The position numbers and the translations under genes were made by a program. Below are positions 17,219-25,979 of a stretch of DNA of 43,958 bases, piece by piece. Below the pieces are notes generated by a model. It searched no databases and was not told where the DNA came from. It was given only the letters and a program-made list of their open reading frames with translations. The DNA is from CAYZXL01 sp964482435 (GTDB lineage Bacteria > Auribacterota > JABMQX01): the NCBI GenBank assembly GCA_964482435.1, contig CAYZXL010000038.1, forward strand, positions 1-43,958, given 5' to 3'. Every line of letters starts with the position of its first letter. Within the stretch, counting starts at the first letter, position 1.

Positions 17219-17578
17219 GTGATTAAGCTGAAGGCGATTCAAGGCGAGGGGAAAGGAACCGTTTATAAGTGCAACGGAAACGTGGTCGCTATAGGGCGCG
17301 CGCCGTCCAATACCATTCCTCTAATGGACCCGATGGTATCGTGGCGGCACGGCGTGATTGAGTTGAAGCGAGGCAGGTATCTGTACAAAGACCTCGCCAG
17401 CAAAAACGGAACGACACTCTACCAGAACAAAACGAGGGTCGTTTTGAAAGGGGCGGTTCGGGCGAAGACTATCGGGAAAAATGACGAGCTTCTTCTGGGC
17501 GCGAGCGTTTTGAGGGTGGTGGACATTTCCTTTTCACCGGAGACAGGCAGGACGAAGGGAAAGGGGGATTCACCGTAG
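17219..17578 (+). CDS. Small FHA-domain protein
   Basis: 119 aa, essentially one FHA domain: VVAIGRAPSNTIPL, MVSWRHGVIEL (Ser-x-x-His) and DLASKNGTTLY, the usual phosphothreonine-recognition loops. No signal peptide, so it should be cytoplasmic. The start is GTG 17219 because GGAGG (17207-17211) lies 7 nt upstream. A more distal GTG at 17177 lacks this. It closes the kinase operon, 61 bp after the barrel gene, and is the third FHA protein in an 11-kb block with one Ser/Thr kinase. That makes it a likely reader or substrate of the kinase. The C-terminal tail is basic and Gly-rich. Confidence 0.85.
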   Translation: MIKLKAIQGEGKGTVYKCNGNVVAIGRAPSNTIPLMDPMVSWRHGVIELKRGRYLYKDLASKNGTTLYQNKTRVVLKGAVRAKTIGKNDELLLGASVLRVVDISFSPETGRTKGKGDSP

Positions 17579-17722
17579 GGCAAGCGCATTCGCATCGAGA
17601 GAAATGAAGTTGCCGAACAATCCCGATTCCCCATCAAGCGACACTGTTCCTCATCGTCGCGGTCCCAGAGCGAGGTTTCTCAGACGCCGAGAGAAGTTTC
17701 CAAACAGACGAGGTGGCACGAA

Positions 17723-20700
17723 ATGGAAACAAAAAGAGGTGCTCTCCTGAAAGCGGTCGTGAGTCTCGTGGCGCTGACTTGGGGGCTTTCAGGGAGTGGC
17801 GCAGGAGCGGCCGCTGAGATCGGGGACAACGGCGATGTCTTCCATCGCCTCCAGGGGTCTTCCTTGCAGCTCGGCCCTCCATCCCCGACCCAGGTTCCGA
17901 TTGGGGCGTGGGTGAGGGCATCGGGATCCCTCTTAGAGTCGGGCATTCCGCTGGCGGGCCAGCCGGTGATTGTTACATTTGTGTCGCCGAGCGGCGACGT
18001 CCAGCAAAAGGTCTTGGTGACGGACACAACCGGGACATTCCATTGCGACTATCTTCCGACATTGACCGGGGATTGGACCGTCAAGGCGCGCTACGAGGGG
18101 ACAACCAATCACAATTCTGCGGTGGCAGAACCGCAAGGCTTTGATGTTACCCCCGCAGAGACTTTCTTAACCGGAGACCTTTCAGCAGTCTCTATCGTCA
18201 CGGGAACGTCTTTGTCGGTCAAGGGCGCCCTGAAGACGAAAAACCCTCTCGATCCCGGAACAAAAATTCTCTCCGGGCGCCTGTTGACACTGACGTTGTA
18301 CAATTCCTTCGGGACGGTGGTTGATTCCATGACCACTGTCACGACTGAGACCGGCGCCTACTTCTTCGCTCTGGTCTCTCTCCCTCAGGACGGTAAATGG
18401 ACCATGCGCGTGCAGTTCAGCGGCGATGCCAACCTGACCCCTTGCTCCACGGGGCTTTTGACAGCCCGGGCGCGCCCTTCGGCTGGATATGCGATTATTG
18501 TCGCGGGTAAGGTCTCGGGTGGAACAGGGCTGGATTCCCACAATAAGACCACTGACCGTGCCTACAGGAGATTCAAGAAACGCGGCTTCACCGACGAGAA
18601 CATCTTGTACTTCCGCTACGGAGCCCCGACGGACTCCAACGTTGTCGTGGACGGGCAGCCGAGGCAGGAGCCGGACGCCACCGCGAACATCGGAATTCGA
18701 GAAGCGATTGTGACGTGGGCGAAAAACAAGATGAACTCGTCCAACGGTCCGCTTTACATTCTTTTCGTCAATCACGGAAACACCGACAAGTTCTACGTTG
18801 ACCCCTCCGCTCCGAGCTTCGAGGACAGGATAATTGACCCGGTTGAGCTCGATACCTGGATTTCGCAACTTGAGGGCAGCCTCGTGGGGGACGCTGCCGA
18901 GGAAGAAATTGTCTTCATATACGGCGCATGTTATTCGGGAAGCTTCATCCCGACGCTTTCCAATAAAGGCAGGAAGAGAATCATAATCACGAGCGCCGAC
19001 CCGTATGAGCAGTCTTTCAAAGGACCGATGGAGGCGGATGGCGTTCGCGACGGCGAGTTCTTCGTAACGCAGTTGTTCACGGCGCTGGCATCGGGGGCGA
19101 ATCTGAAGAGAGGGTTTGAAGCCGCAACCGAAATCACCGAAGCCTACACGAGCAACACCAGCGGAAATGGCGGTGTCAGCCCGACACTCTACGCGGACGA
19201 TGCCGCCCAGCACCCACTCCTCGACGATAACGAAGATGGCGTCGGCTCGAATGACGCTCTTTCGACATATCCGGGAAACGATGGGGCTGTCTCCGCAAAG
19301 CTCATCTTAGGATACCAATACACCACCGAAGAAAATGTCCGGTTCACATCTGTCTCGCCTGCGAAATATCTCAGCCCGGGCGACCGCGACCCTGTCATCG
19401 AAGCGCAGGTCGGCCAGTCGGACAATGTCTCGGAAATCTGGGTGGCAATCAAGCCCCCTGAGTTTGACATGGGAAAACCCCTCTGGGGGACATCCGAGCA
19501 GCGGGAAGTGGTTGCACCGCACCTCGAGTTTGATTGGCAACCTCAAGCAGGGACGTTCCAGCTCTACAATTTCGACAAGGGGGGGTTCTCCGGGTTTGAC
19601 GCGCCGGGGCGGTACCAAATCCTCTATTTCGTAACGGACCTCGAGACCGGAGACATTACCTCCGTGAAGCGGTCGTTCGTCTATCGGAACACGGACCCCG
19701 AAGACGATCCGCCGGGAGGGTTTGACCTTACGCAGCCCGCCCCTGGGTCAATCCAGAACACATTTTTGTTCCTGGACTGGAGGGACAGTGTTGACCCCGA
19801 AGGCGACCTGGTCACGTACACGGTTCAGATTTCCACCGAGCCGACGTTCGCCGACCCGGGCCTGGTCATCGAGGGCGTTGACGGCAGCAGCCTGATGATT
19901 GATGAAGCGGACGGGCTGAACGACCTGACGGTTTACTTCTGGCGAGTAATCGCAGTGGATTCTCAGGGAAACCGGACGTTCAGCTCTCAAACCCTCAGCT
20001 TCTCAACCAACAACACGAACGCCTGGGGCAACTACAACGTCCTGACCGCGATAGTGCGGAACTATAACGACCCGTCCACCTGGCCGCCCGGCCCGTCCAT
20101 CGAGATTCAGCCGTATGTTGGGACAGTGTACAACCACTACTACTGCGCGATGGTGCCTCTGGGACCTTATTCGGTTGACTCGGAGGCGCCGCAGTTCTCC
20201 CACGAGCACGACAATGTGCAGGTAATCGAGGAATCTCCCACAACAGTACTCCAACTCCCGGAGCCGAATTCGGGCGCTGCCTCCGGGACTGTGGAGGATT
20301 CCGGGACGTCATCCCCCGTTCGGGGGGCGACCGTTCGGCTGGAGGTCACCAGCGGAATCTATGCCGGGACACGCTTCTCCACTTGTTCGGGAGACGATGG
20401 CGGTTTTCAGATTGGCAGTCTGTTCGGAGCCGTTGACTACAAGATTACGGTGGAAAAGAACTTCTACACTTCCTGCCAGGATACCTTCAGCCTCGCCGCC
20501 GGTGAAAACAGGAACCTCGGCACATTCCAGATAGGATTTGAGGATGCCGACAGCGATGGTCTCCCCGATGGTTTCGAGCAGGCTATTGTAAACGCTGACT
20601 CTGACGACGAAATTGATGACATCTGGGATGTGCTTGGGACGGACGATTTCGATGGCGACGGCTTTACGAACGAGGAAGAGTGCGCGGCTTCAACAGACGC

Positions 20701-20953
20701 GACTTCGCCTGATTCTTTCCTGAGGATAACAAGCGTAGCGAAACAGAGTGCCTCGGTAGAGATAATCTGGGCAAGCGAACCTGGCGTCTATTACGAAGTC
20801 CATTACACCGACGACCTCCCTGGCTGGACCAAAGCCGCCGGTCCTATCCCCTCCTCGGACACCGGGAGCACCTCCTGGACAGACGATGGTTCCGCCACCA
20901 CTCCCCCTCCCTCTGAGGCGCGCAAAAGGTTTTACCGGGTGCAGGTGTACTGA
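17723..20953 (+). CDS. Secreted C13-type (legumain/caspase-fold) peptidase-like protein with Ig, FN3 and shared C-terminal module
   Basis: 1076 aa with signal peptide (first ~31 residues, ending near SGAGAAA). Order: two Ig-like domains (about 55-142 and 148-250); peptidase C13-like domain (about 253-500) with first strand YAIIVAGKVSGG, catalytic His351 in LFVNHGNTD and catalytic Cys403 in YGACYSGSF; FN3-like domain (about 660-760); carboxypeptidase-regulatory-like domain (about 850-935); acidic TSP3/EF-hand-like segment DADSDGLPDGFE...DDFDGDGFTNEEE (about 940-990); and a C-terminal module (1000-1076) ending in RKRFYRV. His and Cys are both present, so it may be an active Asn/Asp- or Arg-specific protease. 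The Shine-Dalgarno GAGGTGG is 6 nt before the ATG. The gap of 144 bp after the FHA gene leaves operon membership open. Confidence 0.87.
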   Translation: METKRGALLKAVVSLVALTWGLSGSGAGAAAEIGDNGDVFHRLQGSSLQLGPPSPTQVPIGAWVRASGSLLESGIPLAGQPVIVTFVSPSGDVQQKVLVTDTTGTFHCDYLPTLTGDWTVKARYEGTTNHNSAVAEPQGFDVTPAETFLTGDLSAVSIVTGTSLSVKGALKTKNPLDPGTKILSGRLLTLTLYNSFGTVVDSMTTVTTETGAYFFALVSLPQDGKWTMRVQFSGDANLTPCSTGLLTARARPSAGYAIIVAGKVSGGTGLDSHNKTTDRAYRRFKKRGFTDENILYFRYGAPTDSNVVVDGQPRQEPDATANIGIREAIVTWAKNKMNSSNGPLYILFVNHGNTDKFYVDPSAPSFEDRIIDPVELDTWISQLEGSLVGDAAEEEIVFIYGACYSGSFIPTLSNKGRKRIIITSADPYEQSFKGPMEADGVRDGEFFVTQLFTALASGANLKRGFEAATEITEAYTSNTSGNGGVSPTLYADDAAQHPLLDDNEDGVGSNDALSTYPGNDGAVSAKLILGYQYTTEENVRFTSVSPAKYLSPGDRDPVIEAQVGQSDNVSEIWVAIKPPEFDMGKPLWGTSEQREVVAPHLEFDWQPQAGTFQLYNFDKGGFSGFDAPGRYQILYFVTDLETGDITSVKRSFVYRNTDPEDDPPGGFDLTQPAPGSIQNTFLFLDWRDSVDPEGDLVTYTVQISTEPTFADPGLVIEGVDGSSLMIDEADGLNDLTVYFWRVIAVDSQGNRTFSSQTLSFSTNNTNAWGNYNVLTAIVRNYNDPSTWPPGPSIEIQPYVGTVYNHYYCAMVPLGPYSVDSEAPQFSHEHDNVQVIEESPTTVLQLPEPNSGAASGTVEDSGTSSPVRGATVRLEVTSGIYAGTRFSTCSGDDGGFQIGSLFGAVDYKITVEKNFYTSCQDTFSLAAGENRNLGTFQIGFEDADSDGLPDGFEQAIVNADSDDEIDDIWDVLGTDDFDGDGFTNEEECAASTDATSPDSFLRITSVAKQSASVEIIWASEPGVYYEVHYTDDLPGWTKAAGPIPSSDTGSTSWTDDGSATTPPPSEARKRFYRVQVY

Positions 20954-21389
20954 TTCAAAGGGGCGGACCGCTCACCCAGTCAATTAAGCGGTGTTCCCGA
21001 CCCACTCTTCCTCTGCTTATGTGCATCGCGGTGAGGAATCTGGCCTTTCCGGGCTGAGCGCGGCAGCCTTCCGAGCGCACAGAAAAATCGAACACAACCT
21101 CACCCTCATGTGTCTAACCTTAGCGAACAGAATCGTACCAGCGCGAGGCTGCGCGCAGGCGCTGGTCGCGGCACGAAGGCCTCGGGTCCTCCAGGCAAGA
21201 CGCGGCGAGACAGCAAGCTTGAGGCCTTAATACTGCGACGACGTTTTTCTATCTAAACCGCAACCGGTTTAATGTCGTATAATAATAAGGCGCCTGTACG
21301 AATCATCCCCAGAGGAGAAAAGAAACTGGATGCATACGCAAACTCTTCCATGCTACACGGACGGCAGTAGCCGACAGAAAGGACGGAAA
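20954..21389. other. Intergenic region before the efflux operon
   Basis: 436 bp. No supported gene; an 79-codon open frame in it has no ribosome-binding site or recognisable features. A loose dyad ACCGCT-N14-AGCGGT follows the peptidase stop but has no T-run. The right-hand part holds the TATAAT and operator-like dyad at 21254-21283. An ATG at 21330 (with AGGAG 12 nt upstream) is an alternative start for the next gene. Confidence 0.45.
21254..21283 (+). promoter_or_regulatory. Promoter -10 box with LacI-family-like operator
   Basis: TATAAT at 21278-21283 has a poor -35 (AAACCG at 17 bp). A dyad TAAACCG-CAAC-CGGTTTA (21254-21271) covers the -35 position and contains GCAACCGGTTTA, close to the symmetric AACCGGTT core with central CpG that LacI/GalR-family repressors bind. 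A bound repressor would block this promoter. No LacI-type gene is in the window, so the regulator is unknown. Confidence 0.4.
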
Positions 21390-23258
21390 GTGAGGCGAAG
21401 TCTTTGCGCCCTGGCCCTGCTCACGATCCTGGGGTGGGGCTGCACTCCCGTTCGCTACAGAGAAGCAGCGGACAAGGACACGTATCGAATCATAGAGCAA
21501 AAGCAAACGGCGGTCTTCGGAAAAGCCTTGGCCAATTTCTCCATAGAGAGGCAGCCTCTGCCGGAGTTCATTCGAGGGGTTGAGGGGGTACAGGCACAAG
21601 GAGCGGCACCAGAGGAAAAAGCCGAAGCTGCCCAGCCGAGCCCGGAAGCCGCTGCGGCGGCCCCTGCTGTGACCGGGTTTTCCGAGGCGGAACTCGACAA
21701 GCTTTCCGACGAGGAAAAAGACAAGGCACTGACGGCATTGTTAGACCTCTCCAACGAAGAACTCGCGAAGCTCATCGTTCCTCCTCCTCCGAGCGCTGTC
21801 AAAGTGACGCTCGCGCAGGCAGTTCAGCTTGCGGTCGTCAACAGCCGTGAATTCCAGAGCCAGAAGGAAGGGCTCTTCCTGCAAGCATTGTCTCTGACAT
21901 ACCAGCGCCATCTCTGGCGACCCCAGCTCGGCCTGACGGCTTCGTCAACCGCTGAACGAACCGGGGATGAAAAATCAATTGCCGCCGATACAAAATTCTC
22001 CCTCGGGCAGGCAATCGCCAGCGGAGCTAAAGTAGCCCTGAACCTCGGCACCAACTTTGCCGAATTTCTGACGGGGGACAAGAGGCGAGCTCTCGGGTCT
22101 CTGCTTTCGTTCACGTTCACTCAACCCTTCTTGAAGGGTGGCGGACGGCTTGTGGCGATGGAAAACCTCACTCAAGCCGAAAGGAACGTGATATACGAGG
22201 TGAGGAGCTTCGCCCGATACCAGAAGGAGTTCTCTGTCGGGGCGGCACAGAGCTATTACGATGTCATGGGGGCGAGGGACAAGCTCATAAACACGTTCCG
22301 GAACTACATTAGCCTCTGGAAGGGAAGGATAAGAGACCGGGCGCTCCAGAAGGAAGGGAAGCTTCTGATGCTGGACGTTTATGAGTCCGAGCAGGCGGAA
22401 CTCTCGGGAAGGAACTCCTGGATCTTCGCCCAACAACAATACTTCGACCAGCTCGATCGTTTCAAAATCAATCCCCTGGGCTTGCCGACGGAAGCTCCCA
22501 TCATCCTCGACGAAAACGAGCTGGAGGTTTTGAGGAAGAAGGGGGAAAAGGGACTCCCTTCTCCAGAGGTCCCCCTGGAAAAAGCAGTGGAACGGGCGAT
22601 CGAGAACAGGCTGGACCTTATCACGGCAAAAGATGCCCTTGAGGACAGCGAACGTGCGGTGGTGATAGCCCGCGACGCCCTGCGAGCCGGATTGGACATA
22701 ACGGTTTCAAGCAGCGCCCAGACGGAGGCCCCGACGAAAGCGGTGAAATTCCAGTTCGATGAAGGTTCGTATTCGGCGGGTTTGACTGCCGACCTGCCGA
22801 TAGACCGCAAGCAGGAGCGAAACGCCTACCGCCAGGCGTTGATAGCCCTCGAAAGCCAGAAGCGGTCGTTTTCCCTGCTCAGAGATAACGTCAAGTTGGA
22901 GGTGAGGCAAGCGTATCGAAACCTGGAGCAGGCGAGGCAGAGCTCTGAGATACAGAAAAAGAGCGTTGATCTGGCCATAACCAGGGTTGACAATGCCAAA
23001 ATCGAGAAGGAGCTGGGCAGGAAAGCGGTGCGAGACGTTTTACTGGCTGAAGATTCATTGCTCAGAGCGCAGAACGATCTCACCACTGCACTGGTCAATT
23101 ACGAAATAGCGAGGCTGCGACTGAGCCTGAGCACGGAGGAACTGGCAGTTGACGAAAGGGGGCTGTGGGTCGAAGAAGAGATAACCGAAAGAGGTGATAA
23201 AAATGCCGAATCAGCAGAGCGAACCGAAGGGAAAGAAGAAGAACTCCCGAAATCATAG
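21390..23258 (+). CDS. TolC-family outer-membrane efflux lipoprotein
   Basis: 622 aa from GTG 21390, chosen because AAAGGA lies 6 nt upstream and the product then starts MRRSLCALALLTILGWGC, a compact signal peptide with lipobox Cys18. Starting at ATG 21330 would add 20 residues. An Ala/Glu/Pro-rich segment and a short acidic helix (FSEAELDKLSDEEKDKALTA) precede the channel domain. The TolC-like repeat pair follows, with long coiled-coil helices, VKVTLAQAVQLAVVNSREFQ opening the first repeat and VPLEKAVERAIENRLDLITA the second. The C-terminal helix includes QNDLTTALVNYEIARLRLS. It is the outer-membrane duct of the tripartite pump encoded here. The gene overlaps the membrane-fusion gene by about 56 bp, so the two are cotranslated. 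Confidence 0.88.
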   Translation: MRRSLCALALLTILGWGCTPVRYREAADKDTYRIIEQKQTAVFGKALANFSIERQPLPEFIRGVEGVQAQGAAPEEKAEAAQPSPEAAAAAPAVTGFSEAELDKLSDEEKDKALTALLDLSNEELAKLIVPPPPSAVKVTLAQAVQLAVVNSREFQSQKEGLFLQALSLTYQRHLWRPQLGLTASSTAERTGDEKSIAADTKFSLGQAIASGAKVALNLGTNFAEFLTGDKRRALGSLLSFTFTQPFLKGGGRLVAMENLTQAERNVIYEVRSFARYQKEFSVGAAQSYYDVMGARDKLINTFRNYISLWKGRIRDRALQKEGKLLMLDVYESEQAELSGRNSWIFAQQQYFDQLDRFKINPLGLPTEAPIILDENELEVLRKKGEKGLPSPEVPLEKAVERAIENRLDLITAKDALEDSERAVVIARDALRAGLDITVSSSAQTEAPTKAVKFQFDEGSYSAGLTADLPIDRKQERNAYRQALIALESQKRSFSLLRDNVKLEVRQAYRNLEQARQSSEIQKKSVDLAITRVDNAKIEKELGRKAVRDVLLAEDSLLRAQNDLTTALVNYEIARLRLSLSTEELAVDERGLWVEEEITERGDKNAESAERTEGKEEELPKS

Positions 23259-25230
23259 ACTGAAGAGGGCAATCATCATCGCGGTGGCGGTGATTGTCGT
23301 GGGAGGAATTGCCTGGGCCAAATTCTCCGGGAACGACCGTTCGACGGAGGAAGAGGCTCTTTTCGCGCTCAAAAGAGGCGACCTCCGCATTTCCGTCGTG
23401 GAGTCGGGGAAAATCAAGGCGAGCAGGTCCGTCAACCTCCTCTGCGAGGTGGAAGGGCAGAGCACCATCATCAGCATAGTCCCCGAAGGGACATACGTGA
23501 AAGAAGGAGACGTGCTGGTGGAGCTTGATTCGGCAAACCTGAGAGACTCCATTGCACAGAATGAAATTACTGTGAAATCTGCGGAGGCGGCTTTTACTCA
23601 GTCTTCGGAAGCTTACGAAATCCAGAAGAATCAGAACGAGAGCAACATCAAGACGGCTGAGCTGGCGCGCGATTTTGCCAAGATTGACCTCGAAAAGTAC
23701 CTCGAGGGGGATTGGCCCCAGCAGCTCAGAAAAGCGGACAACGACATAACGACGGCCAATAGCGACCTGAAGCTGAAACAAAGGGATTATGAGGGGATGG
23801 TGAGGCTCGAGAAGAAGCAGTACGTTACCCAAACGGACCTGCAGCGGGCTGAGTTCGACTTCGAGTTGGCACAGATCAAGCTCAAACAGGCCGAGGACGC
23901 CAAGAAGCTCCTCGAGGAATACGACCACAAAAAGCAGCTCGCGAAACTAAACGCGGATTACAACGAGGCCGAGAAGGAACTGGAGAGAGCCAAGCGGAGG
24001 GCCGCCTCCCAGATCGCCCAGGCGGAAGCGGACAGAGGTGCTAAAGAGGCAACCTTTGGAATGCAGAAAACGAGGCTGAACAAGCTGAAGGACCAGCTGA
24101 ACAAGACGACAATGAAAGCCCCGCAGCCAGGTCTTGTGGTTTATGGCTCCAGCACGGGCGAGCGGTTTATGAGGTCCGGCGGTTTGATCGCCGAGGGAGA
24201 GAAGGTTTACGAGCGACAGAAGCTCATTGAGCTCCCGGACATCTCGACGATGAAAGTGGACGTGAACGTTCACGAATCCGTCAGGGACATCATCAAACCC
24301 AATCAGCAAGCCATAATAACCGTCGAGGCGCTCCCCGGTGCAGCTTTTTGGGGGCACGTCGAAAAGGTCGCCATTCTCCCCAATTCCGAGCAGCGCTGGA
24401 TGAGCCCGGACCTGACCGTGTACACGACCTCCGTCAAGATTGATGACAAGGCTGAAGCGCTGAAACCGGGCATGACGGCCAAGGTGGAGATTATCGTGGC
24501 TGACCTGCAAAACGTGTTGTATGCGCCGCTACAGGCGGTGACGGTTCGCAGCGAGAGAGAAGTCTGCTACGTGGCGAAGGGGTCCAAGGTAGTGGTTACC
24601 CCGGTCCAAGTCGGACTCTCTAACGATAACTATATTGAGATTAAATCTGGCCTCAAAGAAGGGGACAAGGTCCTCACCTACGCCCCGATTACCATGGAAC
24701 GGGAGGTTGTCGCTGGGAAGTCGCAGAAGCCGGAACCCGGAAAGCAGCCGCCCCCTCAGAAGGAGCAGCCAGCCGGGCCGACGAAACCGGGCGAGCAAGC
24801 TCTGAAGCCGGGTGAGCAAGCGCCAAAACCGGGCGAAGAGGCCTCAAAGCCGGGCGAAGAACGCCCGAGGCAGATGTCCGCAGAGATGCAGGAAAAGATG
24901 AAGGGTTTCCTCCAGAATCTCTCACCAGAGCAAAAGCAAGAAATCGAGCGGCGGTTGAAAGAGGCCGGAGTGGAGCAGAAGATAGACTGGGAAAACCTGA
25001 CTCCGGAGAACATGCGGGAAATCGGCCGCCAGATGAGAGCGATGAGACCCCCACAGGAAGGGCAAGGCGGAACCGAATCGGGACCGTTCCGCAGAGGACC
25101 GCGCACGGACGGGCAGGGCGGAAGTGAACCCGGATCGTCCCGTAGGGGACCTCGCCCGGAGGGGGGATCCGAGGGCGGCCAGCCGGGAGGGCCGGGACAA
25201 GGAACGAGGCAGCCACCAGGAGGAGCGTAG
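23203..25230 (+). CDS. MacA/HlyD-type membrane fusion protein with extended repetitive C-terminus
   Basis: 675 aa. Start ATG 23203 follows GAGGTGA with a 5-nt spacer; a GTG three codons earlier is within that site. One N-terminal membrane helix (about 23-39) is preceded by a Lys/Arg-rich stretch. A split lipoyl domain (RGDLRISVVESGKIKASR, then GTYVKEGDVLVELDS) flanks a long coiled-coil hairpin rich in Glu/Lys/Ala (about 115-300). The beta-barrel domain follows (RSEREVCYVAKGSKVVVTPV, LKEGDKVLTYAP). The canonical fold ends near residue 510. The remaining ~165 residues are unusual: four KPGEQ/KPGEE heptads, a helical segment (MSAEMQEKMKGFLQNLSPEQ) and a Gly/Arg/Pro-rich tail with two copies of a RRGPR-containing repeat. 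It joins the TolC-like channel to the ABC transporter. Confidence 0.9.
   Translation: MPNQQSEPKGKKKNSRNHRLKRAIIIAVAVIVVGGIAWAKFSGNDRSTEEEALFALKRGDLRISVVESGKIKASRSVNLLCEVEGQSTIISIVPEGTYVKEGDVLVELDSANLRDSIAQNEITVKSAEAAFTQSSEAYEIQKNQNESNIKTAELARDFAKIDLEKYLEGDWPQQLRKADNDITTANSDLKLKQRDYEGMVRLEKKQYVTQTDLQRAEFDFELAQIKLKQAEDAKKLLEEYDHKKQLAKLNADYNEAEKELERAKRRAASQIAQAEADRGAKEATFGMQKTRLNKLKDQLNKTTMKAPQPGLVVYGSSTGERFMRSGGLIAEGEKVYERQKLIELPDISTMKVDVNVHESVRDIIKPNQQAIITVEALPGAAFWGHVEKVAILPNSEQRWMSPDLTVYTTSVKIDDKAEALKPGMTAKVEIIVADLQNVLYAPLQAVTVRSEREVCYVAKGSKVVVTPVQVGLSNDNYIEIKSGLKEGDKVLTYAPITMEREVVAGKSQKPEPGKQPPPQKEQPAGPTKPGEQALKPGEQAPKPGEEASKPGEERPRQMSAEMQEKMKGFLQNLSPEQKQEIERRLKEAGVEQKIDWENLTPENMREIGRQMRAMRPPQEGQGGTESGPFRRGPRTDGQGGSEPGSSRRGPRPEGGSEGGQPGGPGQGTRQPPGGA
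24784..24867 (+). repeat. In-frame 21-bp tandem repeat encoding KPGE heptads
   Basis: Four tandem 21-bp units encode KPGEQAL, KPGEQAP, KPGEEAS and KPGEERP. The units differ mostly at third codon positions, so this is not a recent slippage expansion. It forms a charged Pro/Gly linker after the beta-barrel part of the membrane fusion protein. Confidence 0.75.
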
Positions 25231-25236
25231 AGCAAC

Positions 25237-25929
25237 ATGGCAGCAAAAATCGCGGAAGTCGTTGACCTCATCAAAACGTACGTTCTCGGTGGTGGTGCTG
25301 TTCACGCACTGAGGGGGATAACGTTGTCTTTTAACGAGGGGGACTTCGCTGCCATCATGGGGCCGTCCGGGTCCGGCAAATCCACATTGCTGAATTTGCT
25401 TGGTTGCCTCGATAAGCCGACATCTGGCTACTATTACCTCGGAGGGCAGGATGTCTCCCAGTTCTCGGACGACGAGCTCTCGGAAATCAGGAGCAGAAAG
25501 TTGGGGTTTATATTCCAGTCGTATAACCTGATTCAGCAGTTGTCGGTCCTGGAGAACATTGAGGTGCCCCTCGTTTACCAGGGGGTGTCCCCCGCGGAGT
25601 GCAAGGAGCGATGCAGTAAGATCGCCGAGCAGGTCGGATTGGGCGGAAGACTCAAGCACCGACCGATGGAGCTTTCCGGCGGAGAACAACAGCGGGTCGC
25701 CATCGCGCGGGCAATTGTCAACGACCCGTTGATAATTCTCGCCGACGAGCCTACCGGAAACCTCGATTCTGCGACAGGCACTGAGATTCTGATGCTCCTA
25801 TCGCGCCTCAACGAACAGGGAAAAACAGTTTTGATGGTCACCCACGACGAGAAGGTCGCCGCCCGGGCAAAGTCAATTGTCAGGCTAAGGGATGGGCTGC
25901 TCGTGGATGGAGGTGCACCGACGCCATAG
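25237..25929 (+). CDS. ABC efflux ATP-binding protein (MacB-N/LolD type)
   Basis: 230 aa, standard for this family. It has Walker A GPSGSGKST (about 43-51), Q-loop FQSYNLIQQLS, signature LSGGEQQRVAIARA, Walker B IILADEPTGNLDS and the H-loop VTHDEK. It powers the adjacent FtsX-type permease. In E. coli MacB these two parts are one polypeptide; here they are separate genes, as in many other bacteria. Substrates of such pumps include macrolides, peptides, siderophores and lipoproteins, and the sequence does not tell which. It lies 6 bp after the membrane fusion gene. Confidence 0.94.
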   Translation: MAAKIAEVVDLIKTYVLGGGAVHALRGITLSFNEGDFAAIMGPSGSGKSTLLNLLGCLDKPTSGYYYLGGQDVSQFSDDELSEIRSRKLGFIFQSYNLIQQLSVLENIEVPLVYQGVSPAECKERCSKIAEQVGLGGRLKHRPMELSGGEQQRVAIARAIVNDPLIILADEPTGNLDSATGTEILMLLSRLNEQGKTVLMVTHDEKVAARAKSIVRLRDGLLVDGGAPTP

Positions 25930-25979
25930 GCACCGCCCCCGAAAGCGGTCCCGCGGGGGCTCTCAAGAAAGATTCGGAA

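Noticed and set aside
17706..17725. TGGCACG before the C13 peptidase gene, considered as a second sigma54 promoter
   Set aside because: The -24 half is perfect but no TTGC occurs at the -12 spacing, and it overlaps the start codon.
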